In this document: one piece after another, positions 25,141 through 33,637 of the stretch
Layout of the letters: each line of letters opens with the position of its first letter
Position numbering within the stretch: the first letter of the stretch is position 1
NCBI RefSeq assembly: GCF_000430745.1
Contig: NZ_AUMP01000001.1
Coordinates: 496,001 to 560,000, forward strand
DNA: 64,000 nucleotides
Source of the DNA: Fictibacillus gelatini DSM 15865
GTDB taxonomy: Bacteria > Bacillota > Bacilli > Bacillales > Fictibacillaceae
Direction of reading: 5' to 3'
Notes under the pieces: generated by a model
The model's input: the letters and a program-made list of their open reading frames with translations, nothing else
Databases searched by the model: none
Told to the model about the DNA's origin: nothing
Made by a program: the position numbers and the translations under genes

Positions 25141-26355
25141 TTAATGAATTTCATTTAGTGATTTTTTAAATGGCCAGGCCGGAAGCATTTTGCGCAACGT
25201 TTTATCCTTACGGTATCCAAGGACGTATTCGGCCTGCATGATCGTATGGATTTCCCGCGTGCCTTCGTAAATGACCGGCGCTTTCGAGTTGCGCAAATAG
25301 CGTTCAACCGGATATTCATTCGAATAGCCGTACGCTCCGTGGATTTGGACGGCGTCATTTGCTGCTTCGTTCGCAAAGTCGCACGCCTGCCATTTCGCAA
25401 GAGACGTCTCGCGCGTATTCCGTTTTCCTTGATTTTTCAACCAGCCGGCTCGATAAACGAGCAATCTTGACATTTCGAGTCCTGCTTCCATTTTCGCGAG
25501 CATTTGCTGAACGAGCTGATGCTTTCCGATTTCTTTGCCGAACGTTTTCCGTTCTTCACAATATTTCACGCTCGCCTCTAAACAGGCCATAATTGTCCCG
25601 CATGCCCCGGCAGCAACGGTGAACCTTCCGTTATCAAGAGCCGACATCGCAATTTTAAAGCCTTCCCCTTCTTCGCCGAGAAGATTTTCTTTCGGGACTT
25701 TCATGTTGTCAAAAAAGATTTCTCCTGTATTGCCCGCGCGAATGCCTAGCTTCCCTTTAATCGCTTTCGACGAAAATCCTTCCATCGTCCGTTCGACAAT
25801 AAAACAGGAGATGCCGCGATGTTTTTTGTTTTTATCGGTATAAGCAAAGACGAGAAAATGATCGGCCACATCACAGAGCGAGATCCACGTTTTTGAACCG
25901 TTTAAAATATAATAGTCGCCGTCTTTAACAGCGGTCGTCTGGATGGCTGCCACATCCGAGCCCGCATTCGGTTCGGTCAGCCCGAATGCTCCGACTTTTT
26001 TCCCTTTTGCCTGTGGAATTAAATACTTTTGCTTTTGTTCTTCTGTCCCCCATTGCAGCAATGTGAGACTGTTTAAGCCTGTATGAACGGAAACTGCCGT
26101 CCGAAAAGCGGTGTCGCCTCTTTCTAATTCTTCACAAACGATCGCAAGCGTGTTGTAGTCCATGCCACTTCCGCCATACTCCTCAGGAATGCACACGCCC
26201 ATTAAATCCAATTCACCCAGCCGATTTAGGATGCGGGGTTCGAAATGGTGATTCGCATCCCATTCGCCAATATACGGCATGATTTCCTTGTCCACGAAAC
26301 TGCGGACCATTTTTCTTACCATCTCTTGTTCTTCTGTAAAACTGAAATCCATCAT
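25141..26355 (-). CDS. Acyl-CoA dehydrogenase, glutaryl-CoA-dehydrogenase-like
   Basis: 404 residues with the full acyl-CoA dehydrogenase fold. FAD-binding LTEPNAGSD and TWIS; catalytic base Glu364 in VIYEGTREIH, preceded by Tyr363 as in glutaryl-CoA dehydrogenase. Arg85 (AFRTAVSVH) aligns with the carboxylate-binding Arg of that enzyme (YRSAMSVQ in the human protein), so a dicarboxyl-CoA substrate with possible decarboxylation is plausible. The adjacent class III CoA-transferase, which could activate glutarate, supports this. A plain short-chain dehydrogenase remains possible. GGAGG precedes the ATG. Confidence 0.8.
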   Translation of the reverse strand: MMDFSFTEEQEMVRKMVRSFVDKEIMPYIGEWDANHHFEPRILNRLGELDLMGVCIPEEYGGSGMDYNTLAIVCEELERGDTAFRTAVSVHTGLNSLTLLQWGTEEQKQKYLIPQAKGKKVGAFGLTEPNAGSDVAAIQTTAVKDGDYYILNGSKTWISLCDVADHFLVFAYTDKNKKHRGISCFIVERTMEGFSSKAIKGKLGIRAGNTGEIFFDNMKVPKENLLGEEGEGFKIAMSALDNGRFTVAAGACGTIMACLEASVKYCEERKTFGKEIGKHQLVQQMLAKMEAGLEMSRLLVYRAGWLKNQGKRNTRETSLAKWQACDFANEAANDAVQIHGAYGYSNEYPVERYLRNSKAPVIYEGTREIHTIMQAEYVLGYRKDKTLRKMLPAWPFKKSLNEIH

Positions 26356-26367
26356 GAATCCTTCCTC

Positions 26368-27558
26368 CTAAACGATTTTTTGCTCTTTGAAAGCTTGAAT
26401 GATTTTTTCCGAATAGCCTAATTCCGCTAAAATCTCATCCGTATGTTCACCGGCAAGCGGGGGATGTCTGTTCATCCCAACCGGTGTTCTCGATAGCTTT
26501 AAAGGACTTCCGACAAGCTGAATTTGGCCAGCTTTCGGATGATTGACGTTCACCACCATTTCGCGCGCATGAACATGTTCATCCTCAAATACTTCTTTCA
26601 TTGTCCGGATCGGACCACATGGAATTTTCTGTTCATTCAAACGTTCAATCCATTCCTTCGTCGTTCTTTCTTTCAGCGATTTTTCAAGAATGCCGATCAG
26701 TTCCGTACGGTTTTCAAGTCGGCAGGGATTGGTCTTAAACTTCGGATCGTCTGATAAGCCGGCCAGATTAAGCAGCCCACATAGTTTCCGAAATTGATTG
26801 TCATTTCCTACAGCAATGACAATCTCGCCGTCCAGCGTTTCGAACGATTGATAGGGAACGATATTCGGATGTTGATTCCCGAGCCGCCCTGGCACGTTTC
26901 CAGAAATGAGAAAATTGCTTGCGACATTGACAAGAGTGCTCAATTGTGAGTCAAATAACGAAAGGTCGATGTTCTGCCCTTCTCCTGAACGATTCCTTTC
27001 ATTGATGGCTGCAAGAATGCCGATCACTGCATACAGCCCTGTCAAAACGTCGGAAATGGCGACTCCGACCTTCATCGGCCCGCTCTCTTCACTCCCGGTA
27101 ATACTCATCAATCCGCTGAGCGCTTGAATGATAAAATCATAGCCTGGAAGATGTTCATACGGACCGTTATGGCCGAATCCCGTAATTGAACAATAAATGA
27201 TTTTCGGGTTCGCTTTTTTCATTGTTTCATAATCTAAAGCCCATTTCTCCATCGTTTTGCTTTTGAAATTTTCAATGACAACGTCGGACGTGTTGATTAA
27301 TTTTTTGATAATCTTTCTGCCTTCTTCTGTCTTCAAGTTGACCGTCATCGCCCTCTTGTTCCGATTCGCACACAAATAGTAAGCACTTTCTCCGCCAGCA
27401 AACGGTGGTCCCCACTCTCTCGTTTCATCGCTTCCCCCTGGAGCTTCGACTTTAATGACATCCGCCCCTAAATCTCCCAAAATCATCGTGCAAAAAGGAC
27501 CGGCTAACACTCTTGTTAAATCTACTATTCTTATCCCGCTTAAAGGTCCCGGCAACAT
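26368..27558 (-). CDS. CaiB/BaiF class III CoA-transferase
   Basis: 396 residues. Moves CoA between carboxylic acids through an aspartyl intermediate; the catalytic Asp is Asp170 in VGVAISDVLTGLYA. Other family features are RVLAGPFCTMILGDLGADVIKVE near the N-terminus, NRNKRAMTVNLK, and PGYDFIIQALSGLMS. The stop lies 12 bases before the acyl-CoA dehydrogenase start, so the two form an operon; succinyl-CoA:glutarate transfer is one reasonable guess. A leader with promoter and terminator-like hairpin lies upstream. Confidence 0.85.
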   Translation of the reverse strand: MLPGPLSGIRIVDLTRVLAGPFCTMILGDLGADVIKVEAPGGSDETREWGPPFAGGESAYYLCANRNKRAMTVNLKTEEGRKIIKKLINTSDVVIENFKSKTMEKWALDYETMKKANPKIIYCSITGFGHNGPYEHLPGYDFIIQALSGLMSITGSEESGPMKVGVAISDVLTGLYAVIGILAAINERNRSGEGQNIDLSLFDSQLSTLVNVASNFLISGNVPGRLGNQHPNIVPYQSFETLDGEIVIAVGNDNQFRKLCGLLNLAGLSDDPKFKTNPCRLENRTELIGILEKSLKERTTKEWIERLNEQKIPCGPIRTMKEVFEDEHVHAREMVVNVNHPKAGQIQLVGSPLKLSRTPVGMNRHPPLAGEHTDEILAELGYSEKIIQAFKEQKIV

Positions 27559-27590
27559 TGTTCACCATCCTTTGTTAAAAACTTAACTTT

Positions 27591-27822
27591 GATCAGAGTG
27601 GCACTTCTACTTCGAACTTAAAAGCCCACAACATCGATGGCTCTGATCTGCTAATTTTTATCGTTAAACAAAAACAAAGCCAGCTATATCATTGAAAAAA
27701 CATGATATAACTGGCTCTGATCTACTTGAATGCTTCGGGAAACGAAGTCATATAGATTCCACAGTTACTTTTTTATCGATTTGACTGCTCTTATTATAGC
27801 AACCATCTCTACGCGTAGTCAA
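27591..27822 (-). promoter_or_regulatory. Leader region upstream of the CoA-transferase operon: promoter, hairpin, repeated GATCAGAG
   Basis: On the minus strand TTGACT (27817-27822), 18 bp, TATAAT (27793-27798) form a near-consensus promoter. About 65 bases on, a 15-bp hairpin (27681-27719, one mismatch) is followed by TTTGTTTTTGTTT, a strong terminator. GATCAGAGCC occurs before the hairpin (ending 27722) and after it (27641-27648 core), and an inverted copy lies at 27591-27598, which allows alternative pairing. This could be an attenuated leader or a small RNA gene. No known riboswitch was recognised. Confidence 0.5.
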
Positions 27823-27856
27823 CAGTCTATTTCGACAATTCTAATTTTTGAATCAA

Positions 27857-28525
27857 CTACTCTTCCCTTCCCGCAAGCTTCCTTTCCATTAAATGGACCA
27901 GTCCTGTTAATAGTAGGACAAGGGCGAAATAATAACAGGCTACGATAATCAAATAGGTTAAGTCGTCAAAGGTTCGTGCTCCCTGGGTTGTTGCCACATT
28001 AAAAAGCTCTGCCAATGACACAAACGCGGCCAGTGAAGAATCTTTCAAACCGATGATAAACTGGTTCCCGAGCGGCGGAAGGGCGCGCGGGAATGCTTGC
28101 GGTAAAATGACTTCCTTCATCGTCGTTGACGCACTCATTCCGAGCGATCGCCCAGCTTCGAGCTGGCCTTTACTGATCGATTGGATAGCCCCCCGGAAAA
28201 TTTCGGCAATATACGCGCCGTTATGCAAAGCGAGTCCCAGAGTCGCGGACCAATAGGCAGAAATCCCTAATTGCGTCAATCCAAAATAAAAGATGAAAAT
28301 TTGGACGATTAAAGGCGTTCCTCGAATAATCGCAATGTAGGCATTTGCAATCCCGTTTAAAATTTTATTGTTGGATATTTTTAAAAAGGCGAAGAATAGG
28401 CCGATGACAATCGCAATTAAAATTGAAACGGCAGTAATGGCGATCGTCCAGCCGAGCCCTTTTAAAAATAAAGGATAGCTATCGATCAATACGTTAAAAA
28501 AATGGCGAATTGCAGGGCAAGTCAA
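27857..28525 (-). CDS. Amino-acid ABC transporter permease
   Basis: 222 residues, five helices. The His/Glu/Gln-type permease signature is present: GLGWTIAITAVSI, IIRGTPLIVQIFIFYFGL, YIAEIFRGAIQSISKGQLEA, LPQAFPRALPPLGNQFI, LKDSSLAAFVS. The ORF opens with TTG, and AAAGGAG lies eight bases before it, so TTG is accepted as start. It follows the solute-binding protein gene by 31 bp. No ATPase gene is adjacent. B. subtilis yckA-yckB is also a permease plus binding protein without ATPase. Confidence 0.87.
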   Translation of the reverse strand: MTCPAIRHFFNVLIDSYPLFLKGLGWTIAITAVSILIAIVIGLFFAFLKISNNKILNGIANAYIAIIRGTPLIVQIFIFYFGLTQLGISAYWSATLGLALHNGAYIAEIFRGAIQSISKGQLEAGRSLGMSASTTMKEVILPQAFPRALPPLGNQFIIGLKDSSLAAFVSLAELFNVATTQGARTFDDLTYLIIVACYYFALVLLLTGLVHLMERKLAGREE

Positions 28526-28556
28526 TCACTCCTTTCTCGCAAACCAAGTATTCTTG

Positions 28557-29342
28557 TTACGGTTTTTCCGTAATGTCAGCACCGACGTATTTTTCACTTA
28601 ACTCTTTTAACTTGCCGGTTTTCCGTAAATGGTCGAGTGCTTTATTAACTGCCTTCAATAGATGCGTATCTTTTTTTGAAACAGCAATTCCTTGTTCACT
28701 GACTCCCAATACTTTTACTTCTTTCACTTTAAATCCTTTTTTTATCGCCTGCTTTCCGGTAATCGAGTCGGTAATCACTGCATCATGCTTTCCATCGCTT
28801 AATGCCCGAAGCGCCGTGACATCGGAATCATAGACGGCAATATCTTTTGTATATTTGGAAGCTTCTTTTTCATATGTCGACCCTTTTGAAACCGCAACAC
28901 TTTTCCCCTTTAAATCAGACACGTCTTTAATATCGCTATTCGGCTTCGCATAAAGAACAGGGCCCGAGTAGTAATAAGGAGTTGAAAAATTGACCGATTT
29001 CTTTCGCTCCGGTGTGATCGTATGACTGGCGACCGCCGCGTCAAACCGATTCGTTTTCACTGCGGAAATAATCCCGTAAAACTTAAACTGGCTCACTTTC
29101 GGCTTAACCCCTAATTCTTTGGCAATCGCCTGACCGACGGCAACATCAAACCCATCAAGTGACCCGTCTTTTTTCACAAAACTAAATGGGGCAAATTCAC
29201 CTGAAACGGCGTAATGAAAGACGCCATTTTCATTTAATTCAACCTTTTCCCCATTGGCTGTTTTTGTCATATTTGACCCGCAGCCTGAAAGGACGAAGAT
29301 AAATAGTGCAACTCCAACGACCAATTTTGAAACTTTCCCCAT
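28557..29342 (-). CDS. Amino-acid ABC transporter solute-binding lipoprotein
   Basis: 261 residues. Signal peptide with lipobox LSGC (Cys21), then a family 3 binding-protein fold: FHYAVSGEFAPFSFVKKDGSLDGFDVAVG, AKELGVKPK, FDAAVASHTITPERKKSVNFSTPYYYSG. Ligand specificity is not readable; polar amino acids or cystine are usual for the group. Co-transcribed with the permease downstream. Confidence 0.87.
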   Translation of the reverse strand: MGKVSKLVVGVALFIFVLSGCGSNMTKTANGEKVELNENGVFHYAVSGEFAPFSFVKKDGSLDGFDVAVGQAIAKELGVKPKVSQFKFYGIISAVKTNRFDAAVASHTITPERKKSVNFSTPYYYSGPVLYAKPNSDIKDVSDLKGKSVAVSKGSTYEKEASKYTKDIAVYDSDVTALRALSDGKHDAVITDSITGKQAIKKGFKVKEVKVLGVSEQGIAVSKKDTHLLKAVNKALDHLRKTGKLKELSEKYVGADITEKP

Positions 29343-29692
29343 TCCATTCCCTCCTCGTTACGTTTAATAGTTTAGAATTTTCATATAATAATACATCTAT
29401 TCTCCTATTCATACCACCGGCTTTAGATATGGGCATTTCTTACTAAAAGCCTATTAACATGGGAATGGTCTTGATCAACATACATTTATAAAAAATCAAA
29501 ATAGGACAATTGATCTATTATTTTCGTTTGCTGTAACCGGTTAGAAAAGAAATGGCCCTCTCCTACTTAAGTCATAGTAATATCCCTTTGCCATTGTCGA
29601 CTTTCTACATCGAACGGCCTATTGTCCACTTCATTTTTTTACCATATGATGATTATGAAAATTCAAAAAAAATAATCGTTAGGGGAGATTGT
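29343..29692. other. 350-bp intergenic region with near-consensus cre site
   Basis: The region separates the divergent binding-protein and protease genes. TGTAACCGGTTAGA at 29532-29545 matches the CcpA cre consensus TGWNANCGNTNWCA at all but one fixed position. Carbon catabolite control of the protease is plausible. No small gene is supported. Confidence 0.4.
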
Positions 29693-31216
29693 ATGGGAAA
29701 GAGTAAAAAAGTAATTGCCGCCTTATCAACCGCTATATTGCTTACTGCACCTGTTTCAACTGTCGCCGCAAAAACGAACATGCCTGTAAAAGCAACTGAA
29801 AAAAAAGAGTTCGACACTCGTACTCTAGCAGAACAATACTTGAAGAAACATGCAAAAACCTACAAAATGAAAAGCAATCTTTCCGATCTAAAGTATGTCA
29901 CAACCATTTCTACTCAACATGGTTCCTACGTCAGGTTCGAGCAGACGATCAACAACGCCCCTGTTTTTACGAAGGAAGTTACAGTTACAGTTACCGTTAC
30001 CCCTCATGGAAAGGTCGCGCTCGTCGTATCAGACTACACGCCTTATGAAAAAGTAGAAACCATTAAGGACAAGCTGTCAAAAGATGAGGCCGAAAAGAAA
30101 GCGGTCCATTCGATGAAAACAAAAACGGCCGAAAAGTGGATGGCAGATTCTAAAGAATTCGGCTATATCATTAAAGATGGCGTTGCCATTCCGACCTATC
30201 GTGTGATTGTGAAAACAGATGATCAAGGTAACGAGTGGGAAACGTATGTCCACGCCGGGGACGGAACCGTTTTAAAGAAAAAAGATTTGCTTCAGCACGC
30301 TACGGGCTCTGGCAAAGTATTTTTGCCGAACCCTGTGGAGTCCCAGGGGGCGGCGACCGGTTTAAACGATAACCGCGATAAAGATTCAACCGCGCTTAAC
30401 CATCAATTGAAAGCGGTTACACTTGTAGGATTGGATGGATCCGGGTATTTACGCGGAACGTATGCTAACATTAACTCGAAAGCGAAAACGTATTCGGCAA
30501 CCAATACGTTCAACTTTACCCGTTCATCAGACAGCTTTGAAGATGTAATGGCCTATTATCATATTGATACGGAGCAACGCTACATTCAATCTCTCGGTTT
30601 TACAAACATTAACAACCGTTCAATAAAGGCGAACGTCAATACGTATACACAGGATAATTCGTTTTACTCCCCTTCTACTAAAGAATTGACATTTGGGTCG
30701 GGAGGCGTGGATGATGCAGAAGATGCAGGCGTCATTATTCATGAATACGGCCATTCTATCCAGGACAACCAGGTTCCAGGCTTTGGGAATTCTGCGGAAG
30801 GCGGGGCGATGGGAGAAGGATTCGGCGACTTTTTAGGCGCTACCTACGAAGATGCGACATCAAGCGCCAGCTTCGGCAAAGCCTGTGTCGCCGAATGGGA
30901 TGCAACCTCTTATTCATCTTCCAATCCGCCTTGCCTCCGCCGTTTGGATGAGAACAAAGTGTATCCGAAAGACTGGAGCGGGGAAGTTCATGCGGATGGC
31001 GAAATATGGTCACAGGGCTTATACGAGATGGCTCAGGCGTTTGGCCGCGATGTCGCAACGAAAATCATTTTGCAATCCCACTGGTCACTGACACCGAACG
31101 CAACGTTCCACGATGGGGCAAAAGCGATCAAACAAGCGGACATGGCTTTATATGGAGGTGCACACGCGTCGCAAATCGATGCCATCTGGAAAGCAAGGGG
31201 AATTTCAACAAACTAA
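29693..31216 (+). CDS. Secreted zinc metalloprotease with FTP/PepSY propeptide (gluzincin, M4/M36-like)
   Basis: 507 residues. The frame opens at 29552, but AGGGGAG before the ATG at 29693 and the signal peptide that follows (cleaved near Ala26) set the start. Residues about 40-200 form an FTP plus PepSY propeptide. The catalytic domain has HEYGH (His350, Glu351, His354), a third zinc ligand Glu375 in GAMGEGFGDF, and a probable transition-state His433 in EVHADGEIWS. Thermolysin has GAINEAISD at the third-ligand site; GxMGEGxGDF is closer to fungalysins. Two cysteines (398, 414) may pair. A terminator follows, and a candidate cre site lies upstream. Confidence 0.87.
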   Translation: MGKSKKVIAALSTAILLTAPVSTVAAKTNMPVKATEKKEFDTRTLAEQYLKKHAKTYKMKSNLSDLKYVTTISTQHGSYVRFEQTINNAPVFTKEVTVTVTVTPHGKVALVVSDYTPYEKVETIKDKLSKDEAEKKAVHSMKTKTAEKWMADSKEFGYIIKDGVAIPTYRVIVKTDDQGNEWETYVHAGDGTVLKKKDLLQHATGSGKVFLPNPVESQGAATGLNDNRDKDSTALNHQLKAVTLVGLDGSGYLRGTYANINSKAKTYSATNTFNFTRSSDSFEDVMAYYHIDTEQRYIQSLGFTNINNRSIKANVNTYTQDNSFYSPSTKELTFGSGGVDDAEDAGVIIHEYGHSIQDNQVPGFGNSAEGGAMGEGFGDFLGATYEDATSSASFGKACVAEWDATSYSSSNPPCLRRLDENKVYPKDWSGEVHADGEIWSQGLYEMAQAFGRDVATKIILQSHWSLTPNATFHDGAKAIKQADMALYGGAHASQIDAIWKARGISTN

Positions 31217-31222
31217 TCGGAG

Positions 31223-31257
31223 AAAGCCGCTGTTTTTTATACAGGCGGCTTTTTTTG
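31223..31257 (+). terminator. Terminator of the metalloprotease gene
   Basis: Stem AAAGCCGC (31223-31230) with GCGGCTTT (31245-31252), extended past a bulged G by TGT/ACA, followed by a run of Ts. Confidence 0.85.
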
Positions 31258-31292
31258 GTCCATCCATGCCACTTCTTCTCCTCTCCGAACCT

Positions 31293-31428
31293 TTATTTAT
31301 CAACGGAGTCTTTTTATTCGTCTAATCCGGGCACTTATTCGTCTATGAAGGACGTTTACTCGTCAAAATCATCCACTTATTCGTCTTAGAAAACTTTTAT
31401 TCGTCTATTCCACCAATTTATTCGTCTA
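31293..31428 (-). repeat. 21-bp phased array A: AGACGAATAA-type word
   Basis: On the plus strand TTATTCGTCTA or a close variant begins at 31314, 31335, 31356, 31377, 31397 and 31418, with a degenerate copy at 31293. Spacings are 21, 21, 21, 21, 20 and 21 bp. The roughly 10 bp between copies share nothing. The array lies between two convergent genes. Read on the minus strand the unit is TAGACGAATAA, related to the GGACAATAA unit of arrays B-D by one inserted base. Confidence 0.9.
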
Positions 31429-31434
31429 AATGCC

Positions 31435-32925
31435 TCAATGCAGGAAAAAGCTCATGACACTAATAATAAGCAGTGCTCCAACAACAATGAACGCTATTTC
31501 TTTGATCAGCCTTGTTTGTTCTTCCCGGACGTTGCAAAGCTCGGCGCCTAACACCACTCTGAATGGAGAGCCCATCGTCGCATGAGAGCCGCTTGCATTT
31601 TGGATCGCGATAATCAGCTCATTTGAAATGCCTAGTTGTTTTGCCGTATGTGCCTGGAGCGGAATAAACATCGCATTTGATCCAGTATTGCTTCCTGTAA
31701 GATAGCCTCCTAATCCGCCAATGAATGGCGAAATGAACAAATACGAACTGCCAAAAATGATGGCAAGCCTATTCGATAATTGCCCGATCATCCCTGATTC
31801 CGTCATGATTTCGGCAATCGCCACAAAACAAGTCGTCGATATCATAAACGGAACCCATTGCTTCACTGCGTTAATATAAGCTGTTTTTATCTCATGGCCA
31901 TCCATTTTGAAAATAACTACGGTAAAAATGCACGTAACCAACAGCCAGAACCCCGGTGAATATAGAAGCGGCATGGAAAACGAAAAAGCGGGCAAATCAA
32001 TGACAGCCGTTGAAAGCAACCATTGTTTAATCGGAGGAACGAGCCGCGTAACAAAAATTAGCGCCGTCAAAAATAAATACGGACTAAACACTTTTAACAT
32101 TCCATATTTCGTTTCTTCCTTAGCCGCTGAAACAAAAGTTCGGGCATCCGAGCCTGACCTTTTGGAAGCAAACGTGATCATGCAAAGCTGGGCAAGAAGC
32201 GTCACCATTGAACTCAATACACCGGCGAGTTCGACGCTGACAAACTGATTAAACAAACAAATACAAATCGAAAAGATGGCAACAAGAAAAACAATTTCTT
32301 TCCATTTTTTCTTTAAAGCACTGGCCCCTCCTGTAATCAAGGCTGCTATAATTAAAAAATAAAAAAATACCGGAATGCTTAAAATGGCGCTTCCCATTCC
32401 AATCTTTTCAAGAGGAACCCCGCTGAGCTCCGCACCGATGACTGTACCAGTTGAAAGCGCTCCCCATGGCACGGCAAGCATTCCGATTAGCCCGATTAAT
32501 ACTGCTTTTCTTCCGGGAAACCCGAGTGCATAAAGTATTGGCGAAAGAATAACGAATGAAATGCCAAAGCCTGTCGCCGATTCCAATAACGGCGCAAACC
32601 CGATAACGATCAACAACACTTGCGCCAGTTTATCAGAAGTGACATTCGTAATGAAAGTGGCTACTGACGTAATCACTCCTTTTTCATTCATCAGATGATA
32701 AAGAAAAAGACCAAAGAACAATACATAGGCAGCTATAAACGAAATCAATCCTCCTTTAGCCACTTCATGGACGATTTTTTCGCTATTCAGGTGAAATGAA
32801 GAAAAATGAACAAGTAAGATGCAAAGTACAAGTACAATGAGACCAGCTTTTACCGCAGTCAACCGAAAGCCAAAGAGCAGCCCAAAAATACATAATAGTG
32901 GCAGCAACGCAATAAACGTATTCAC
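31435..32925 (-). CDS. L-lactate permease family transporter (LctP/LutP-like)
   Basis: 496 residues, about 12-14 membrane helices. Family stretches are PLLESATGFGISFVI, WGALSTGTVIGAE, GLGGYLTGSNTGSNAMF and QNASGSHATMGSPFR. It imports L-lactate or glycolate with protons. The start is GTG, supported by GGGGGG eight bases upstream. It is divergent from an XRE-cupin regulator, with a perfect 20-bp palindrome between them, so the regulator probably controls uptake. Confidence 0.87.
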   Translation of the reverse strand: MNTFIALLPLLCIFGLLFGFRLTAVKAGLIVLVLCILLVHFSSFHLNSEKIVHEVAKGGLISFIAAYVLFFGLFLYHLMNEKGVITSVATFITNVTSDKLAQVLLIVIGFAPLLESATGFGISFVILSPILYALGFPGRKAVLIGLIGMLAVPWGALSTGTVIGAELSGVPLEKIGMGSAILSIPVFFYFLIIAALITGGASALKKKWKEIVFLVAIFSICICLFNQFVSVELAGVLSSMVTLLAQLCMITFASKRSGSDARTFVSAAKEETKYGMLKVFSPYLFLTALIFVTRLVPPIKQWLLSTAVIDLPAFSFSMPLLYSPGFWLLVTCIFTVVIFKMDGHEIKTAYINAVKQWVPFMISTTCFVAIAEIMTESGMIGQLSNRLAIIFGSSYLFISPFIGGLGGYLTGSNTGSNAMFIPLQAHTAKQLGISNELIIAIQNASGSHATMGSPFRVVLGAELCNVREEQTRLIKEIAFIVVGALLIISVMSFFLH

Positions 32926-32954
32926 TTCATCTTCCCCCCTCGAAATGAAGATTA

Positions 32955-32974
32955 AAATATACTATAGTATATTT
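32955..32974. promoter_or_regulatory. Perfect 20-bp palindromic operator
   Basis: AAATATACTATAGTATATTT is a perfect palindrome in the divergent region between the lactate permease and XRE-cupin genes. The same core TATACTAT(A/G)(G/A)TATA occurs in front of the second XRE-cupin gene at 46315-46330. Confidence 0.7.
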
Positions 32975-33046
32975 ATCATCACCTATTCAGTTAACAAAAT
33001 CAAGATTTTTTTCTCCTATAGTAGAATACAGAAAGGGCTTTTAACG

Positions 33047-33598
33047 ATGAATTTTGGTCAACGATTAAAACAAGAACGAAAAAAAAGGGACTTAACGTTA
33101 GATGAACTCCAGCAAAAATGCGGTGTCAGCCGTTCGATGCTATCGAAAATAGAACGAGGCGAAAAAAACCCGACGATTGCTGTTGTGGCAGAAATTGCGA
33201 GAGGGCTTGATGTCACTGTTTCCCAATTGCTCGGGGAAGATGAGGAGCAGGAAGTTATTATGATAAAGAAAGATCAACGATATACGTATAAAGATCCGGC
33301 AAGCGGATTTGAGCGCCATGTATTATCTCCGATTTTGCCTGCCAAAGGGATCGAGTTTATTTTAAATATTATCCCGGCCGGCCAATCTTCCGGGAAGTTC
33401 CCGCCCCATCCTAAAGGAACGAAAGAATACATCACCGTTACAAGCGGCACTCTGAATTTAGAACTAAACGGAAAACCACATGTTTTAAATGAAGGGGATT
33501 CGATCTATTTTGATGCGGATGTTTACCATCAATTCACCAACATAGGCAATTGTGAATGCTCCTATTATTTAGTCATTGATTCCCGAACGATTAAATAA
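33047..33598 (+). CDS. XRE-cupin transcriptional regulator
   Basis: 183 residues. Helix-turn-helix at 4-60 (FGQRLKQERKKRDLTLDELQ, then CGVSRSMLSKIERGEKNPTI), cupin domain at about 105-180 (FPPHPKGTKEYITVTSG, LNEGDSIYFDADVYHQFTN). The cupin should bind a small ligand or metal. The frame continues upstream, but GAAAGGG before the ATG at 33047 and the HTH position set the start. Probably a local regulator of the divergent lactate permease and of itself. Confidence 0.88.
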   Translation: MNFGQRLKQERKKRDLTLDELQQKCGVSRSMLSKIERGEKNPTIAVVAEIARGLDVTVSQLLGEDEEQEVIMIKKDQRYTYKDPASGFERHVLSPILPAKGIEFILNIIPAGQSSGKFPPHPKGTKEYITVTSGTLNLELNGKPHVLNEGDSIYFDADVYHQFTNIGNCECSYYLVIDSRTIK

Positions 33599-33626
33599 GC
33601 CTATGGAACGCGATCCATAGGCTTAT
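33595..33626. terminator. Bidirectional terminator
   Basis: A 13-bp perfect stem (33595-33607 with 33614-33626) between the convergent XRE-cupin gene and bdbC. Confidence 0.85.
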
Positions 33627-33637
33627 ATTCTTGCTTT

